DNA from: Tethya wilhelma
Taxonomy: Eukaryota; Porifera; Demospongiae; Tethyida; Tethyidae
DNA: 64,000 nt
Direction of reading: 5' to 3'
Assembly (NCBI GenBank): GCA_964030475.1
Contig: CAXIPT010000003.1
Location: 9,237,198-9,301,197 of the forward strand
The notes beneath the pieces are model-generated. The model made no database searches. It had not been told where the DNA came from and saw only the letters and a list, made by a program, of their open reading frames with translations. The translations under genes were made by a program, and so were the position numbers. Positions 24,126-35,098 of this stretch are shown here, piece after piece (positions within the stretch are counted from its first letter, which is position 1; each line of letters opens with the position of its first letter).

Positions 24126-24574
24126 CCTATATATAAATTTATACAACAAAAGTTTATGTATGGTATAAGCTAGCTATTCTTGTTTTATAATGGTTGTAAT
24201 GTTCAAATCACATTTTTCACAAACTTGAAATTCAATGTTTTTTGGTCATAATTTGCATGCTTGTGATTTTTGTAATTAACTCTTTATCACCATTGCAAAA
24301 TTTGCATTGCACCAAAATTAGTTACTGCCTTTCAGTTATAGCTGCATCCTGCATCACCATGCTGTCACTTGGTAAAAGATCAATAGTAAAAATTCTATAT
24401 ATCAACAAGAATAATTATAGACAAAGATTTTATCGTTATATGTACTTTTGTGCTATATTACATATCTTAAAAACTCTAGTTTATTACTATACAATATAAT
24501 ACAGTATAAATTAACATTAATAATTATTACATAGGCAAACTTAATTATGGTGCATGTGTCTATTTTGAAAACTT
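24126..24574. other. Intergenic; no gene seen
   Basis: AT-rich segment between the death-domain gene (+) and the kinase fragment (-). These are convergent 3' ends; no domain-bearing frame is present. Confidence 0.45.
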
Positions 24575-25044
24575 TTAAGACTTCTTCACATATGTAGACT
24601 GTAACTCAGGAAACAGTGTGTGGCCAGCTTCAATTGAGGCTCCTAGTGTCCGAGCTTCTTCACTGCTTTTGTTCGAGTCCTTTGATGACCAGTTCAGAAT
24701 TTGGAAGTCAGGATGTGACAGTCCCATCACCACATTGCTAGGGTTGGGTCTGGAGGGAGCATCAGGATGCCTGTGTGCATGTGTGACATGTGATATCATT
24801 ATGTAGTGTAAATAAACACAATTAATGCACAATAGTTGCCTTAATAGGATCATGAGTATAGCCTTAATTGGATGCACACACAGGAAAATGGGCACATGCA
24901 TACAATAGTGTTTGGATCCCCAAGGGGAGAGAGTTAGGGTATGCTACTAGGCTACATTTAGAATATCACGGTCATACCAGCACTTTATCATGATGTGGTA
25001 GATTGCTCTAGGACAGCCAGGAGGAGGAGGAAGGCGATATCCAT
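24575..25044 (-). pseudogene. Truncated RTK fragment: last two exons only
   Basis: Two exons homologous to the RTK cluster: 25044-24978 ([11 protein letters not shown] through MIKCW) and 24770-24575 (HPDAPSRPNPSNVV, SHPDFQILNW, EARTLGASIEAGHTLFPELQ, stop). The tail is closest to RTK2 and RTK3. The upstream exon breaks off at about 25044, where the sequence turns into a dispersed repeat. No glycine loop, HRD or DFG exon lies upstream. It is a dead 3' fragment of a kinase gene, cut by an insertion or rearrangement. Confidence 0.85.
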
Positions 25045-25100
25045 GCCCATTCCTACACTACTTATTTTTTTGAAATTTTTACTACTTGTTCATTTTATTA
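25045..25100. repeat. Dispersed repeat, partial copy (GCCCATTCCTACACTA)
   Basis: The sequence from GCCCATTCCTACACTA through TTTTTACTACTTGTTCATT is shared with 25855-25965 and 51605-51725. Its start coincides with the breakpoint of the kinase fragment. Confidence 0.7.
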
Positions 25101-25354
25101 TCATAATGAAATAACCCATAATTTTGTAAACTCAATTAAAAGATTAATACTAGCAGAGTATATAAGAAGTGCATGTATATGGATATTCTTAAGCAAAAAA
25201 GGAAAAGCATTGTATCATGGTACTTTTTTAGCGATCAGATAACTAAATTTTTGTGAAATTTTGATGATTTTTGTGATCTTGGTGGGATTTGCATTACATA
25301 ATTATGTGGTACATCTACATAATTATGATTATTTTATGTTTCAAATTCATTCAG

Positions 25355-28300
25355 AATGGGTCACTAGGAGTCCTAGAAATTTACACAACTAAACACCGTC
25401 CAGGGTTTCGACAGCTACTTGGACTTGAAATGATATGGAAACGAAGAATGTTTCAAATTACTGCATCTGGTGATCTTCTGTGTATGAAGAATGAAAATGA
25501 GGTAAATTGTCATGTACTTTGAACTTGTATTATATGCATCATGATCTGGTGGACATACAGTCATGCACACACAGAATTACTTCTTTTTAAAGCCTCTCTT
25601 CTTTACCCAATATCTCTGACAGAGAATCCAAATGGTCTCAATTTCGACAAATGACTATATACTTCATTTTTGTGCCCAAGTATTGGCCGGTAATCTAATC
25701 CTGCCTGCTATACTTTATTCCACTTTTTAGCTGAGTGATAAAATTGGCAGGAATTTGAACCATTAGTGTGATAAATGCATGCAGCTATTTAAGTACAGAT
25801 CATTCTTTGAACCAATTACGAAAATTGATATTATAGCTATGAGGGATCAAAACTGAAAATGAAGTAGTCATGTACCAAATTGAGACCATTCTTTGATCCA
25901 ATACTTTTTATAGCACTGCCCATTCATACACTGCTTATTTTTTTGAAAGTTTTACTACTTGTAATAATTATGATAGCCAGAATGTATACAACTTTGTACA
26001 TGCACGCGCTATTCCTGTATGTATACTGTTATGCCTCCTGTAACAGTGATCATGGCAAAATACTTCTGCCTGCCATTACGACATTGTGATTTTTCCCTTT
26101 AAGGTTCGAGGCCAAGTTGCCTTAGCAGATGTAACTGATGTGCACACTGTACATGTTGAACCTGATCATGACCCCTCCAAATACTACTTTGAAGTCTACT
26201 TTAAAGGCAAAGGGTCTCCATGGAAACTCAGAGCACAGTCAGATGTAAGAATACTAATGTCATGAAGAAATTACCAGAGCAAATTAGTCATCTTTTGCAG
26301 GAACCTTACAGACACCCATGCCTATAGCTATAATATTATACTCCATACAAATAATTTTCAAATTGTGTTAAAGCTCTTGGTACACTATTATCGTGTTCAA
26401 CAAAAAGCCTTTAGTTAGCTAAGTTCGTGTGTATATTCACGTGTTATCACATGTACAGAGAAAAATTTGTGAATTATTGCTAGTCTAGTTTACTTTAAAA
26501 TCTCTTAATTACAGAATGACCGTAGTTCTTGGATTGAAGCAATCAAACCTGGAACTATGTTTGCTGACACTGAACAAAGTAATACAAGGCTAGAAGAAAA
26601 CCTAGATGAGCTTGTTGACGATGTGTATATGAAAATTGAAGAACGTAGTAGAGCTCAGCAAGCACAAGGTACAAAAGTCCGATTCAAACTCAGTGATGAT
26701 GAAGATGATCCTTATGAAACACTTCCTGTTGATGATGACCTCTTGTATGATGAAGTTCCTCCATTAAGTGATGATGAACCTACACCACCAACTCCACCAA
26801 AACATAATCCCAGATTTAGTGTTTCTTCTGATCAGTATGAAAATATCAACATACCGCCAGGTGATGAACGTCGACTGTATATTCATGGTCCCAGTGACAC
26901 GTCCAAACACAAAATTTCCATTGCCACTCCAATTCAGTTTGAACCATCACCTGCTATTCCACTTCGACGTCGACAAGCAATATCAGCCCCCACTCAGAGA
27001 GAGTATTTATCAACCAGAAAATATTCTGAAACAGAGAATGATGCTGACCATGATTATTATGAGCCCTTAGATGAATCAGATGCTGATGAATATTGGGACA
27101 TACCGGAGGAACCAGTCGTACCCTCTGATCACGAGCCATCGCAATCTCTTTCATCAACTCCATTTAAAGAGGAAAGAGCATCAGATGTGGACTGTGACAT
27201 CTATGAAGAGCCTGGCCCACCATCCATGGCCAGTAAACAGCTCTCAGGCTCTGAGCCGTTGCAGTCGATTTCATCCACTCAACCTCAAGAGGAAAAATCA
27301 TCAGAATCTGATGCTGTGAAGTCCAGCATCTATGAAGAGCCAAAATTTGAACAAAGACAACCAAATTTTGTACCACCTTTGTTCAGTCAGCAACCTTATC
27401 AAGCTTATCCTGGACAGCCCATTAATCCACACCAAGCTCAAATGATGTTCCTGATTCAAATGCAGCAAATGTTGCAACAAACAATGGAGAGTGCTTATGG
27501 ATCGGTAATTGCCCCTGGGGGGCCAGCACCAATGTACAGTGTCATTCCACCAGAGTTCCAGTATAGGCCACCTGCATTCCAGCCACAGACCAATTACGCA
27601 GTACCGGTACCGCCACAAATGCATGGAGTACCACCATACTATGCTCCAGTGCAGTATCCTCACTTCGGGCAACAACAGCAATATAGTGCATCAATGCCAC
27701 AAATGCATCAATATTGGCCAGAACAACAATACAACACTCAATACCAACATGAACAGTATGGAGCACATGGGATTTCACAGTTTCATCCACAGCCTCAAAT
27801 GTCAGCAATGACTTCACCAGAAAACAATTCATCACAGCCCCCCTCCTCCATAAAACATTCCATCTCATCACCTGAGCAGAACACTACTGTTCAACCAGTA
27901 CCAGTCCCAAGGAACAGGTCACGAAGTGAATCTCAGCCACAAATACACCCAATTGCAAAGCCACGGAAATTTAGGGCCACTACTAAAGAACATACAACTC
28001 AATTAAATGGTATGTCACTGAAATGCCTTCTTTGCATGCACTAGATCATACTGTGTTACATTGTTACGGTGAGAAAAAAAATAGTTTGGTGAAAAAAACA
28101 AGGCTAAAAAAATATTGGCGAACTTTAATTTCAAGCTGGCGAATGAAACAATAGAACTTGTATTTATAATTAAATTCTATGCAAGTGAAATTAGTAGCTA
28201 TACATGTATATATGATCATTGAAGTTAACTTAAAAGCATAAAAGAGAAGCAAACTGCTAAAAGGCCATTTTGCTTTAATGATGAAGCTTTTATCAGTGTA

Positions 28301-31032
28301 AATGCTACAAGAGGGTCTAACTGACTATGTCAATATTGCTTCATATCTTAGATTATAGAGCTTTTTTTTTCTAGCCAAGTTTCAAAAGCAATCAAATAGC
28401 GGCTGAGCCAGCTCAGTATGTATACCATTGCATCTCTAGAGATGTAGCTCAGTTAGTCTCACTGAAGCTTAGATCTGACATAAAGGACTGTGGAGAAAAC
28501 ATTCTTAAACCTGAGTTTGTATTATACATAGTGATCACACTAGTGTAGAGTTTTTGTCACGCTACATAATATTCAATGTTTTCTATAAAAAGCACACCAG
28601 CAAAATCTCAGCTCAGCCTATGTATAACAAAATTTCACCCCCAGTATTATCATAGTATCATGTTGTTACAGCAGGCCTGGTGGCAGTTTTGGTTGCCATA
28701 GCAATGGGGAAGGTGTAGAAGCTGCCCATAATTTGTACCAGCATACAGCCCAAGTTTGCCATTATTGAAATGATTGTTCATTTGTCATGCATGTACAGAG
28801 TCTTCAGATTCACATACGCAACAAGTGCTAGCACCCCAAACTCAGGCTGAGGAGCCTAAGAAAACTACTGATCGTCAAGAACATCCACAAATGGAAAATC
28901 TTTTAGGTATGTACAGGAGGCACCAAATATAAATCCCGCCACTCTAGCTTGGTTGATAAGTTATGATATTGCCTGCCCTGACCAACTTACTAAAAGTCAT
29001 TCTTTGTTGATTTTAAAATGCAACCTTTGATATTATACAATCATTACAATGTCATACAGGAAATCTGCTTGATGACAACAAGACTGTCACAATGAGTATG
29101 GAAACTATGTATGTTATTATTAGTAATTATTTTAATTAAATTAACAACATGATTAATGCATATACAATCATGCATACAGGTTACTAACTGAAGAAAACAG
29201 TTCTAAGGAAGATGATACAAGCAGACCTGAGCTTGAGTGGGCCAAAGCAAACACAAAACCATGTAAATATAGCCATGGAATTTCTATTTGGCATAGTTAT
29301 GCATGGTGCATCATATTTATTTTCTTGTGCATATGTTTAGCTGGGCCAAATTCTCTTCAACTTGACTCACTTAAATTGGAAGATCTTCAAAGAGATGCAC
29401 TTTTTATACCCAAGAGTGCTCTTGAAGGATTGGAAGCCATTGGAAATGGTATGGGCATTTATCTGATTTAAAGCTTCCTAGTAAACACTATAACTAAAGA
29501 GAAAACCAAGATATAGCACAGCCTTCTTGCTAGGCATAAACTGAAACTGATACAGAAAGTTTTGTGTGAGTACATGAGTCCAAATTGTACTATATAGTAG
29601 GAAGGTCTCAGTATCATGGGTGGCTCTTATTGAATATTTTCACTTTCACAATCACTGGTACTGGTGCCAGTATCATCTGTATTTATAAATTTTTATTATG
29701 GGTACACATGTAGAGGTCCTGGACCATTGTAACGTGAAAACTGGCAAACTTTCCCACTATAATTTATGAGACAATGTCACAAAAAAAAGGAAATTTTTTA
29801 CCTAGTATGCATGGTGATAATGGTGATGATTTTGAAGATGGTGACTAACATTACAATCATGATTAGCACATTGTTCACTTGTAGGTAAATTTGGCCAAGT
29901 GTTCAAAGCTCAGCTTCGTAGAGAATATGGAGCTGTCAATGTAGCTGTCAAGACCATAAAGAAGTATAGATCAAAAAAGGACACTGAAGACTTCCAAAAA
30001 GAGATGAATATGATGTTGCAAATGATGCATCCTAATATTGTACAAATCTATGGACTTGTCGAAGAAGGTAAAAATTTATTTTCATTTGACAGTATTTTAG
30101 AGTTGTTATTATTATGTTCAAATCACTGTTACAGCCTGTTATTGTAAGTTCACGGTTAATTTCCTGTAATTTTCACATGCAGATCCTCCATTAATGGTGA
30201 TGGAGTTTTTGCAGTATGGTGATCTAAAGAATTTTCTAATTGTAAGAAAATTATCATAATTATATGAGTATCTACTAAGCATGTCTCCGGATCTGTATGT
30301 CTAAAATCTAAACTTAATGTTTTTTCTCATTACAGACACATGAACGCCCAGTTGACAAATTGGTTAAATACATGTTGGATGTTGCAGTCGGTATGCACTA
30401 CATTTCAGAAAGAGGACTTGTTCATCGGGTTAGCACATTATACTCATACAATCTGTTAGACTGTTACTGATAAAAATTGTAAATTATATGACTGGTGATC
30501 ATTGCTTATGTATCAAACTACCAATAAATTATTCATACTTCATGCATATATAGCTTATCAGCATAAAAAAATCATATACATCATGCAGGATCTAGCAGCA
30601 CGTAATATTGTTGTTGGAGAAGGTGAAATCTGCAAGGTTTCTGATTTCGGACTTCTTAGAGAGATCCCAAAAGATGAAGCACTTTACACTTCCCAAACAA
30701 AAGATGGTCTGTTCCCCATTCGATGGATGGCACCAGAAAGTCTCGGAAAAACAAGACAGTTTTCTCCAGCATCCGATGTATGGAGTTATGGTATATTGCT
30801 ATGGGAAATGTACAATCCCAAAAAGACACCCTATTCAGATAGCGGTTTTAGTCGCACTCAGATTCCCAAGAAAATAGCAGATGGATCGCTACGGCTTGAG
30901 GTTCCCCAGGACTACCCTCCTACTGTTCAGAAAATTATGAAAGCTTGCTGGCAAGACAAACCAGATAAGCGACCAAGCTTCCTTGTGATTTCTTCTTTGC
31001 TCACAAGCCTTACTTTTGGCCGATCACTATAA
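25355..31032 (+). CDS. Cytoplasmic tyrosine kinase with PH domain and Tyr-rich linker
   Basis: Exons: 25355-25501, 26104-26244, 26515-28009, 28799-28906, 29060-29108, 29180-29262, 29341-29448, 29885-30067, 30183-30241, 30336-30428, 30589-31032; 2910 nt, 969 residues, all phases consistent. The first three exons hold a PH domain (GVLEIY, WKRRMFQITASGDL, WKLRAQSD, SSWIEAIKPG). A 500-residue linker follows with many phosphotyrosine-type sites (DDPYETLP, DVYMKI, DYYEPLDE, DIYEEPGPP, SIYEEPKF) and a Gln/Pro/Tyr-rich part. The kinase domain has [35 protein letters not shown]. No signal peptide, membrane segment, SH2 or SH3 is seen. The 5' end is uncertain: the first listed exon follows an acceptor, and a short upstream exon with an ATG at 25173 or 25179 is possible in phase. 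The fold suggests a Tec-like or DOK-like membrane-recruited kinase; family assignment is open. Confidence 0.87.
25855..25965. repeat. Dispersed repeat (GAAAATGAAGTAGTCATGT)
   Basis: Shares GAAAATGAAGTAGTCATGT, TACTTTTTATAGCA, GCCCATTC and TTTTACTACTTGT, in the same order, with 51605-51725. It lies in the first visible intron of the PH-kinase gene. A transposon relic of unknown class. Confidence 0.65.
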
Positions 31033-31393
31033 AGTTATTTCAGAGTATTATGTAATAGTATAAACAGTTATATTGTTGGCTAATTCTGTTTTATTAGTGA
31101 GTTTGCGTTCTTGTATAATAATATTTATTATTACATAATATTATTAATTTTGTTGTCGTTTTAACCATGGACTAGAATAGTAGTTTGTAATCAATGTTTA
31201 AAGTTTTAGATATTGTGTTACTCCAGCTTACAATTATTGTGTGTGGTTATTATTGTTATAAAGAAGAATTTGTTTTGAAACTACGTACAATCACAGTCAT
31301 TATTATGATTGTTCTGAAGTACAAACTGACTCAGTCTACATGCACTACATATTGGTAAAGGGTCATCAAAATTAGTAACGTCAATTTGACAAN

Positions 31394-31444
<51 letters not shown>

Positions 31445-31542
31445 AGCCAGGAACACATCAGCAAAAATAATAATTTTGACATGACAATACCATCTCATGA
31501 GAATAATATTATTGTGCTAAATCATGATCAGTTACATAACAG
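31033..31542. other. Convergent intergenic spacer with poly-A tract
   Basis: Spacer between the 3' ends of the PH kinase (+) and RTK2 (-). It holds an A run at 31394-31429 preceded by a single N at 31393, which marks an assembly ambiguity. No gene is seen. Confidence 0.6.
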
Positions 31543-34500
31543 TTACTGCATGTATGTCTTCTGTAACTCAGGAAAGAGTGTGTGGCCAGTCTTGATTGAG
31601 GCTCCCAGTGTTCGAGCTTTTTCGCTGCTTTTGTTGGAGTCCTTTGATGACCAGTTCAGAATTTGGAAGTCAGGATGTGACAGTCCCATCACCACATTGC
31701 TAGGGTTGGGTCTGGAGGGAGCATCAGGATGCCTAAATGTGTGACATGTGCATTTTAGTTGCATGATCAGCAATCTTTTTGTTACATACCTTATACATAA
31801 AGTTCAATTGTGCATTAACTAGCATTGACATTTAGCATGTGTTAAAACAATACTTATTAAACCAGTAATACACAATTTAGTATACACAGCTGTTAGGAGG
31901 ACAAACTTTAAGACTTGGAAAACCAATTATAAGTACGTCAGCATGTAGTTACATACCAGCACTTTATCATGATGTGGTAGATTGCTCTAGGACAGCCAGG
32001 AGGAGGAGGAAGGCGATATCCATTCTCCACCTTTCTTAATACCTACAATGTGAGTATTGAAATCAGTACAGGAATCACACCATCAAAATGATAATATAGC
32101 TAATTCACCTCTGTGTTTGTCACACCATGGAAAGGTCTGTGTCCCAATGACCAGATCTCATACAACAGGCACCCATAGCTCCACACATCACTGGCAGAGG
32201 AGTACTTGCGATAGGACAATGCTTCAGGAGCTGTCCATTTGACTGGTATCATTCCTCCATGAGCAACATAGTAGTTCTCATCTTGTAGATCTCGAGACAT
32301 TCCAAAGTCGGCAATCTGACCAAATATTAAAATTATCCTTAAACACAATTTCTAAACTACCATAGAGGATACATGTGTAGTTATACCTTGCATACTCCAC
32401 TGCTTGCAACAAGGATATTCCTAGCAGCTATATCTCAATGAACAAACTTCTTCACATCTAGGTACATCAGACCAAATGCAATTTGCCTGGAGTAGCTGAG
32501 TAGAGTTGGACTAAGTGTATTTGACACTGGATCTCCAGGACTGTAAACATTAATAGATATCATTAAATATATCAACCATTTCTCGATCATTTACAAAATT
32601 TTCTTACTTTGGTCTCAAAGTCTTGAGGTGGTGATGAAGGTCTCCTTTGTCCATGACCTCCATCACTATCTGAAGAGGATCGTCAAGGACAATGCCAACA
32701 ATACTCAGTACATTAGGATGGTTGAATTGTCCCATGATGGTGGCCTCTTGTAGGAATCTCACTCTGTCTTCTTCAGTTGCTCCAATCTTCATTGACTTCA
32801 CAGCCACCTCTTCACCATCATCATCACTGGAGTCTGGGTGATGATGCCACACACCTCTGTGAACCTTTCCAAACTGCCCACTACCAAGCTGTTGTTGAAC
32901 ACTGAATCATACAGGATTAATATTGTATTGATATTGGCCATAATTACAGCAATTATCTAGACAATATTATTGCAAGTATGCATATAGCAGGCATCTGTTA
33001 ATGTATAAACAATGACACACTTACTCAAGATTTTCATTTTGAATCACATGTATCTTCAACTGTCTGAGTTGCTCCTTCAACTCATCCTCTCTTGTTGCTG
33101 GTGTGAAGAACTGCTCCTCATTTTCATACTCATACATTTCTTCAACTTCTCCACTCATCATTTTATCGTAGTCATACTCCATCTCTTCTTCCGAGTTTTG
33201 GTACAGGTTGTAAGAAGAATCAAACTCATAATGTTCATGATGAGAATCCTCAATAGTTGGGATCGATTGAGAAAAGTAGTGAACAGAGTAGTTGTTAGGA
33301 ACAGAACGCTATAAGTGTAAAAGAATTAAATCATCATGCAATTAAGGCATGTACTATAAGTCAATATCATGTACAAAATTAGCAGTTAAACATACCACAA
33401 TAGATCTGTTTAGTGAATTTGTTCGTTCCTTATGTGCATCAATGGTAACTTCTCCATCTCCTGAATCAGGAAGAGCTTCATATTCACTGTCGACGTCACT
33501 TCCAATGGAGTACTGAACCAAAAAAAGTACATAATCATTATTGTAATCATTAATTTAACAGCTTTCACTCACTTACAAGGGTATTGGTAAAACCACTCTG
33601 AACTCTTGTTGATGATGAAGAGCCCTTCGTAGATTTTCTTCTTCTAAATAAAACACACGTGGCAACCAAAAGTGTCAGGGTCACTACAAGCACCACTATA
33701 GAGCCAATGACTGCACCAAAAGCAATGATCCATGGATTGATACGAGTCAGAGTACTAGAAGTGTTTGTTGGTGTTTGATCAGTAGTGGTCCCTTCACTAA
33801 TTGATACTGTTGTTTGAGGTTGAGGTTGAGTGGGTTCATCTTCTGTGTGTGATACAAGAAACAATGATGATTCATTGGGAAAGTGCTCGCTATAAAACAC
33901 CATGTGACTCACCTTCAATGGTTACATTAATGTTCAGAAATTGTCTTCTTGGTTCAAGGTCTTCAATGGCTATTCTTCTACCCATGTCTCGTGATGCGTA
34001 TAGTGTTAGATTACTGTCAGGACTGACAACATTTGGGCTCAAGTCATTATCAGTAAGGATTAAGACAGCGATTCTATCACCTTTAACTACAAAGTGGTCC
34101 TGCTGAAGAGTCTCAGTCATACAAATATATGTAATAGTTCTGATGTCTTCTTGGGATAAAACAGTATTGATATTTATGGTATTTGTAAAAACATAAGAGG
34201 AATCTTCTCTCCTGTAGATAGCTACACGGACACGGACATTGTGAAGGGTTTCATTGGTAACTGATGCACATACATCAATCTCAACTAGTGTTCCATTGTA
34301 TGGTACATCGTATGGAAGAAAGTAAATACCATCTTCTACATTTGATACATAGTTGGTTGATGACAAATTAAAATTTCCGAAAGAGTAGGTATCTACAAGG
34401 AGTCAAAAAAAAATAATTATATAGAATAGGCAGATTTCTCATAATGCATAAACAATAAAGATTTTAAAACTATCAGAATTAAGGTAATACCCATAGAGTA

Positions 34501-34590
34501 TCATCACTTACCAGCATTTACATTCTCACAAGAAAAGATAACTGTAACAATGACCAGTGTCACAATCTCTGTCATCATTCTGAGGGCCAT
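31543..34590 (-). pseudogene. RTK2: receptor tyrosine kinase with a stop codon in the HRD motif
   Basis: Ten exons: 34590-34512, 34392-33913, 33842-33577, 33512-33396, 33308-33025, 32901-32608, 32540-32387, 32315-32109, 32042-31957, 31732-31543. Exon 1 is a signal peptide. Exon 2 is an unrecognised ectodomain of about 160 residues (VPYNGTLVEIDVCAS, RVAIYRRED) with N-glycosylation sites. Exon 3 holds a Thr-rich stalk and the membrane helix (NPWIIAFGAVIGSIVV). A Tyr/acidic juxtamembrane part and the motif FFTPATREDEL follow. Kinase motifs GSGQFGKV, VAVKSM, DFGMS, WTAPEAL and the tail are intact, but the HRD codon CGA reads TGA at 32437-32435, so translation would stop near residue 541, before the catalytic loop. 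Everything else is clean, so the lesion is recent, polymorphic or a sequencing error. Without it the product would be 718 residues. Confidence 0.85.
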
Positions 34591-35098
34591 TTTTTGTTCA
34601 CTATTAGTTTTTGTGGTGTTGCATGTGACATGCCCATATTGTGTTAAATCTCAGATCTACAGTACAAGACTTTACCTATACACAATCATTAATATCACTC
34701 TGCACAATGCATAGATTATATAGACTGACCTCATACTCGTGAACTGCAGCCTAATTTGGATGAACTTCCAATTAAAGTGTGTGATGTGTACACTAGACAA
34801 TTCCTAAACTGGCACTGAAAAGTCCCACAACAGAGTCCAAATTGAGGTATTGGAAATGGTCATCAATACATCTAACTTGCCATGTGAAGAACTAGAGGAT
34901 CAATTATACACTCAATATTATATTATATGCTCAACTTGAAAGTATAAAGAATGAATCAAAACTGCCATTCAATTTATTTTAACCAATAATTACACTAATC
35001 AATAATAGAAGTTTGAGTTTAAAACCATTCTTCACACCACGTATTAAAGTAAAGTTGAACAGCTATCTTAAACAATCTGTCACAGCATTCTGAAAATT
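34591..35098. other. Intergenic between RTK2 and RTK3
   Basis: Contains the presumed RTK2 promoter and the 3' flank of RTK3. No frame or element is recognised. Confidence 0.45.

Noticed and set aside
25173..25217. Candidate first exon of the PH kinase
   Set aside because: The frame and a weak donor fit, but the sequence is too short and AT-rich to call; kept only as a possibility in the gene entry.
27301..27871. Minus-strand open frames opposite the PH-kinase linker
   Set aside because: Composition mirrors the Gln/Tyr-rich plus strand; no independent evidence.
28436..28480. tRNA-like sequence (TAGCTCAGTTAG)
   Set aside because: Only the A-box region resembles a tRNA; no cloverleaf can be completed.
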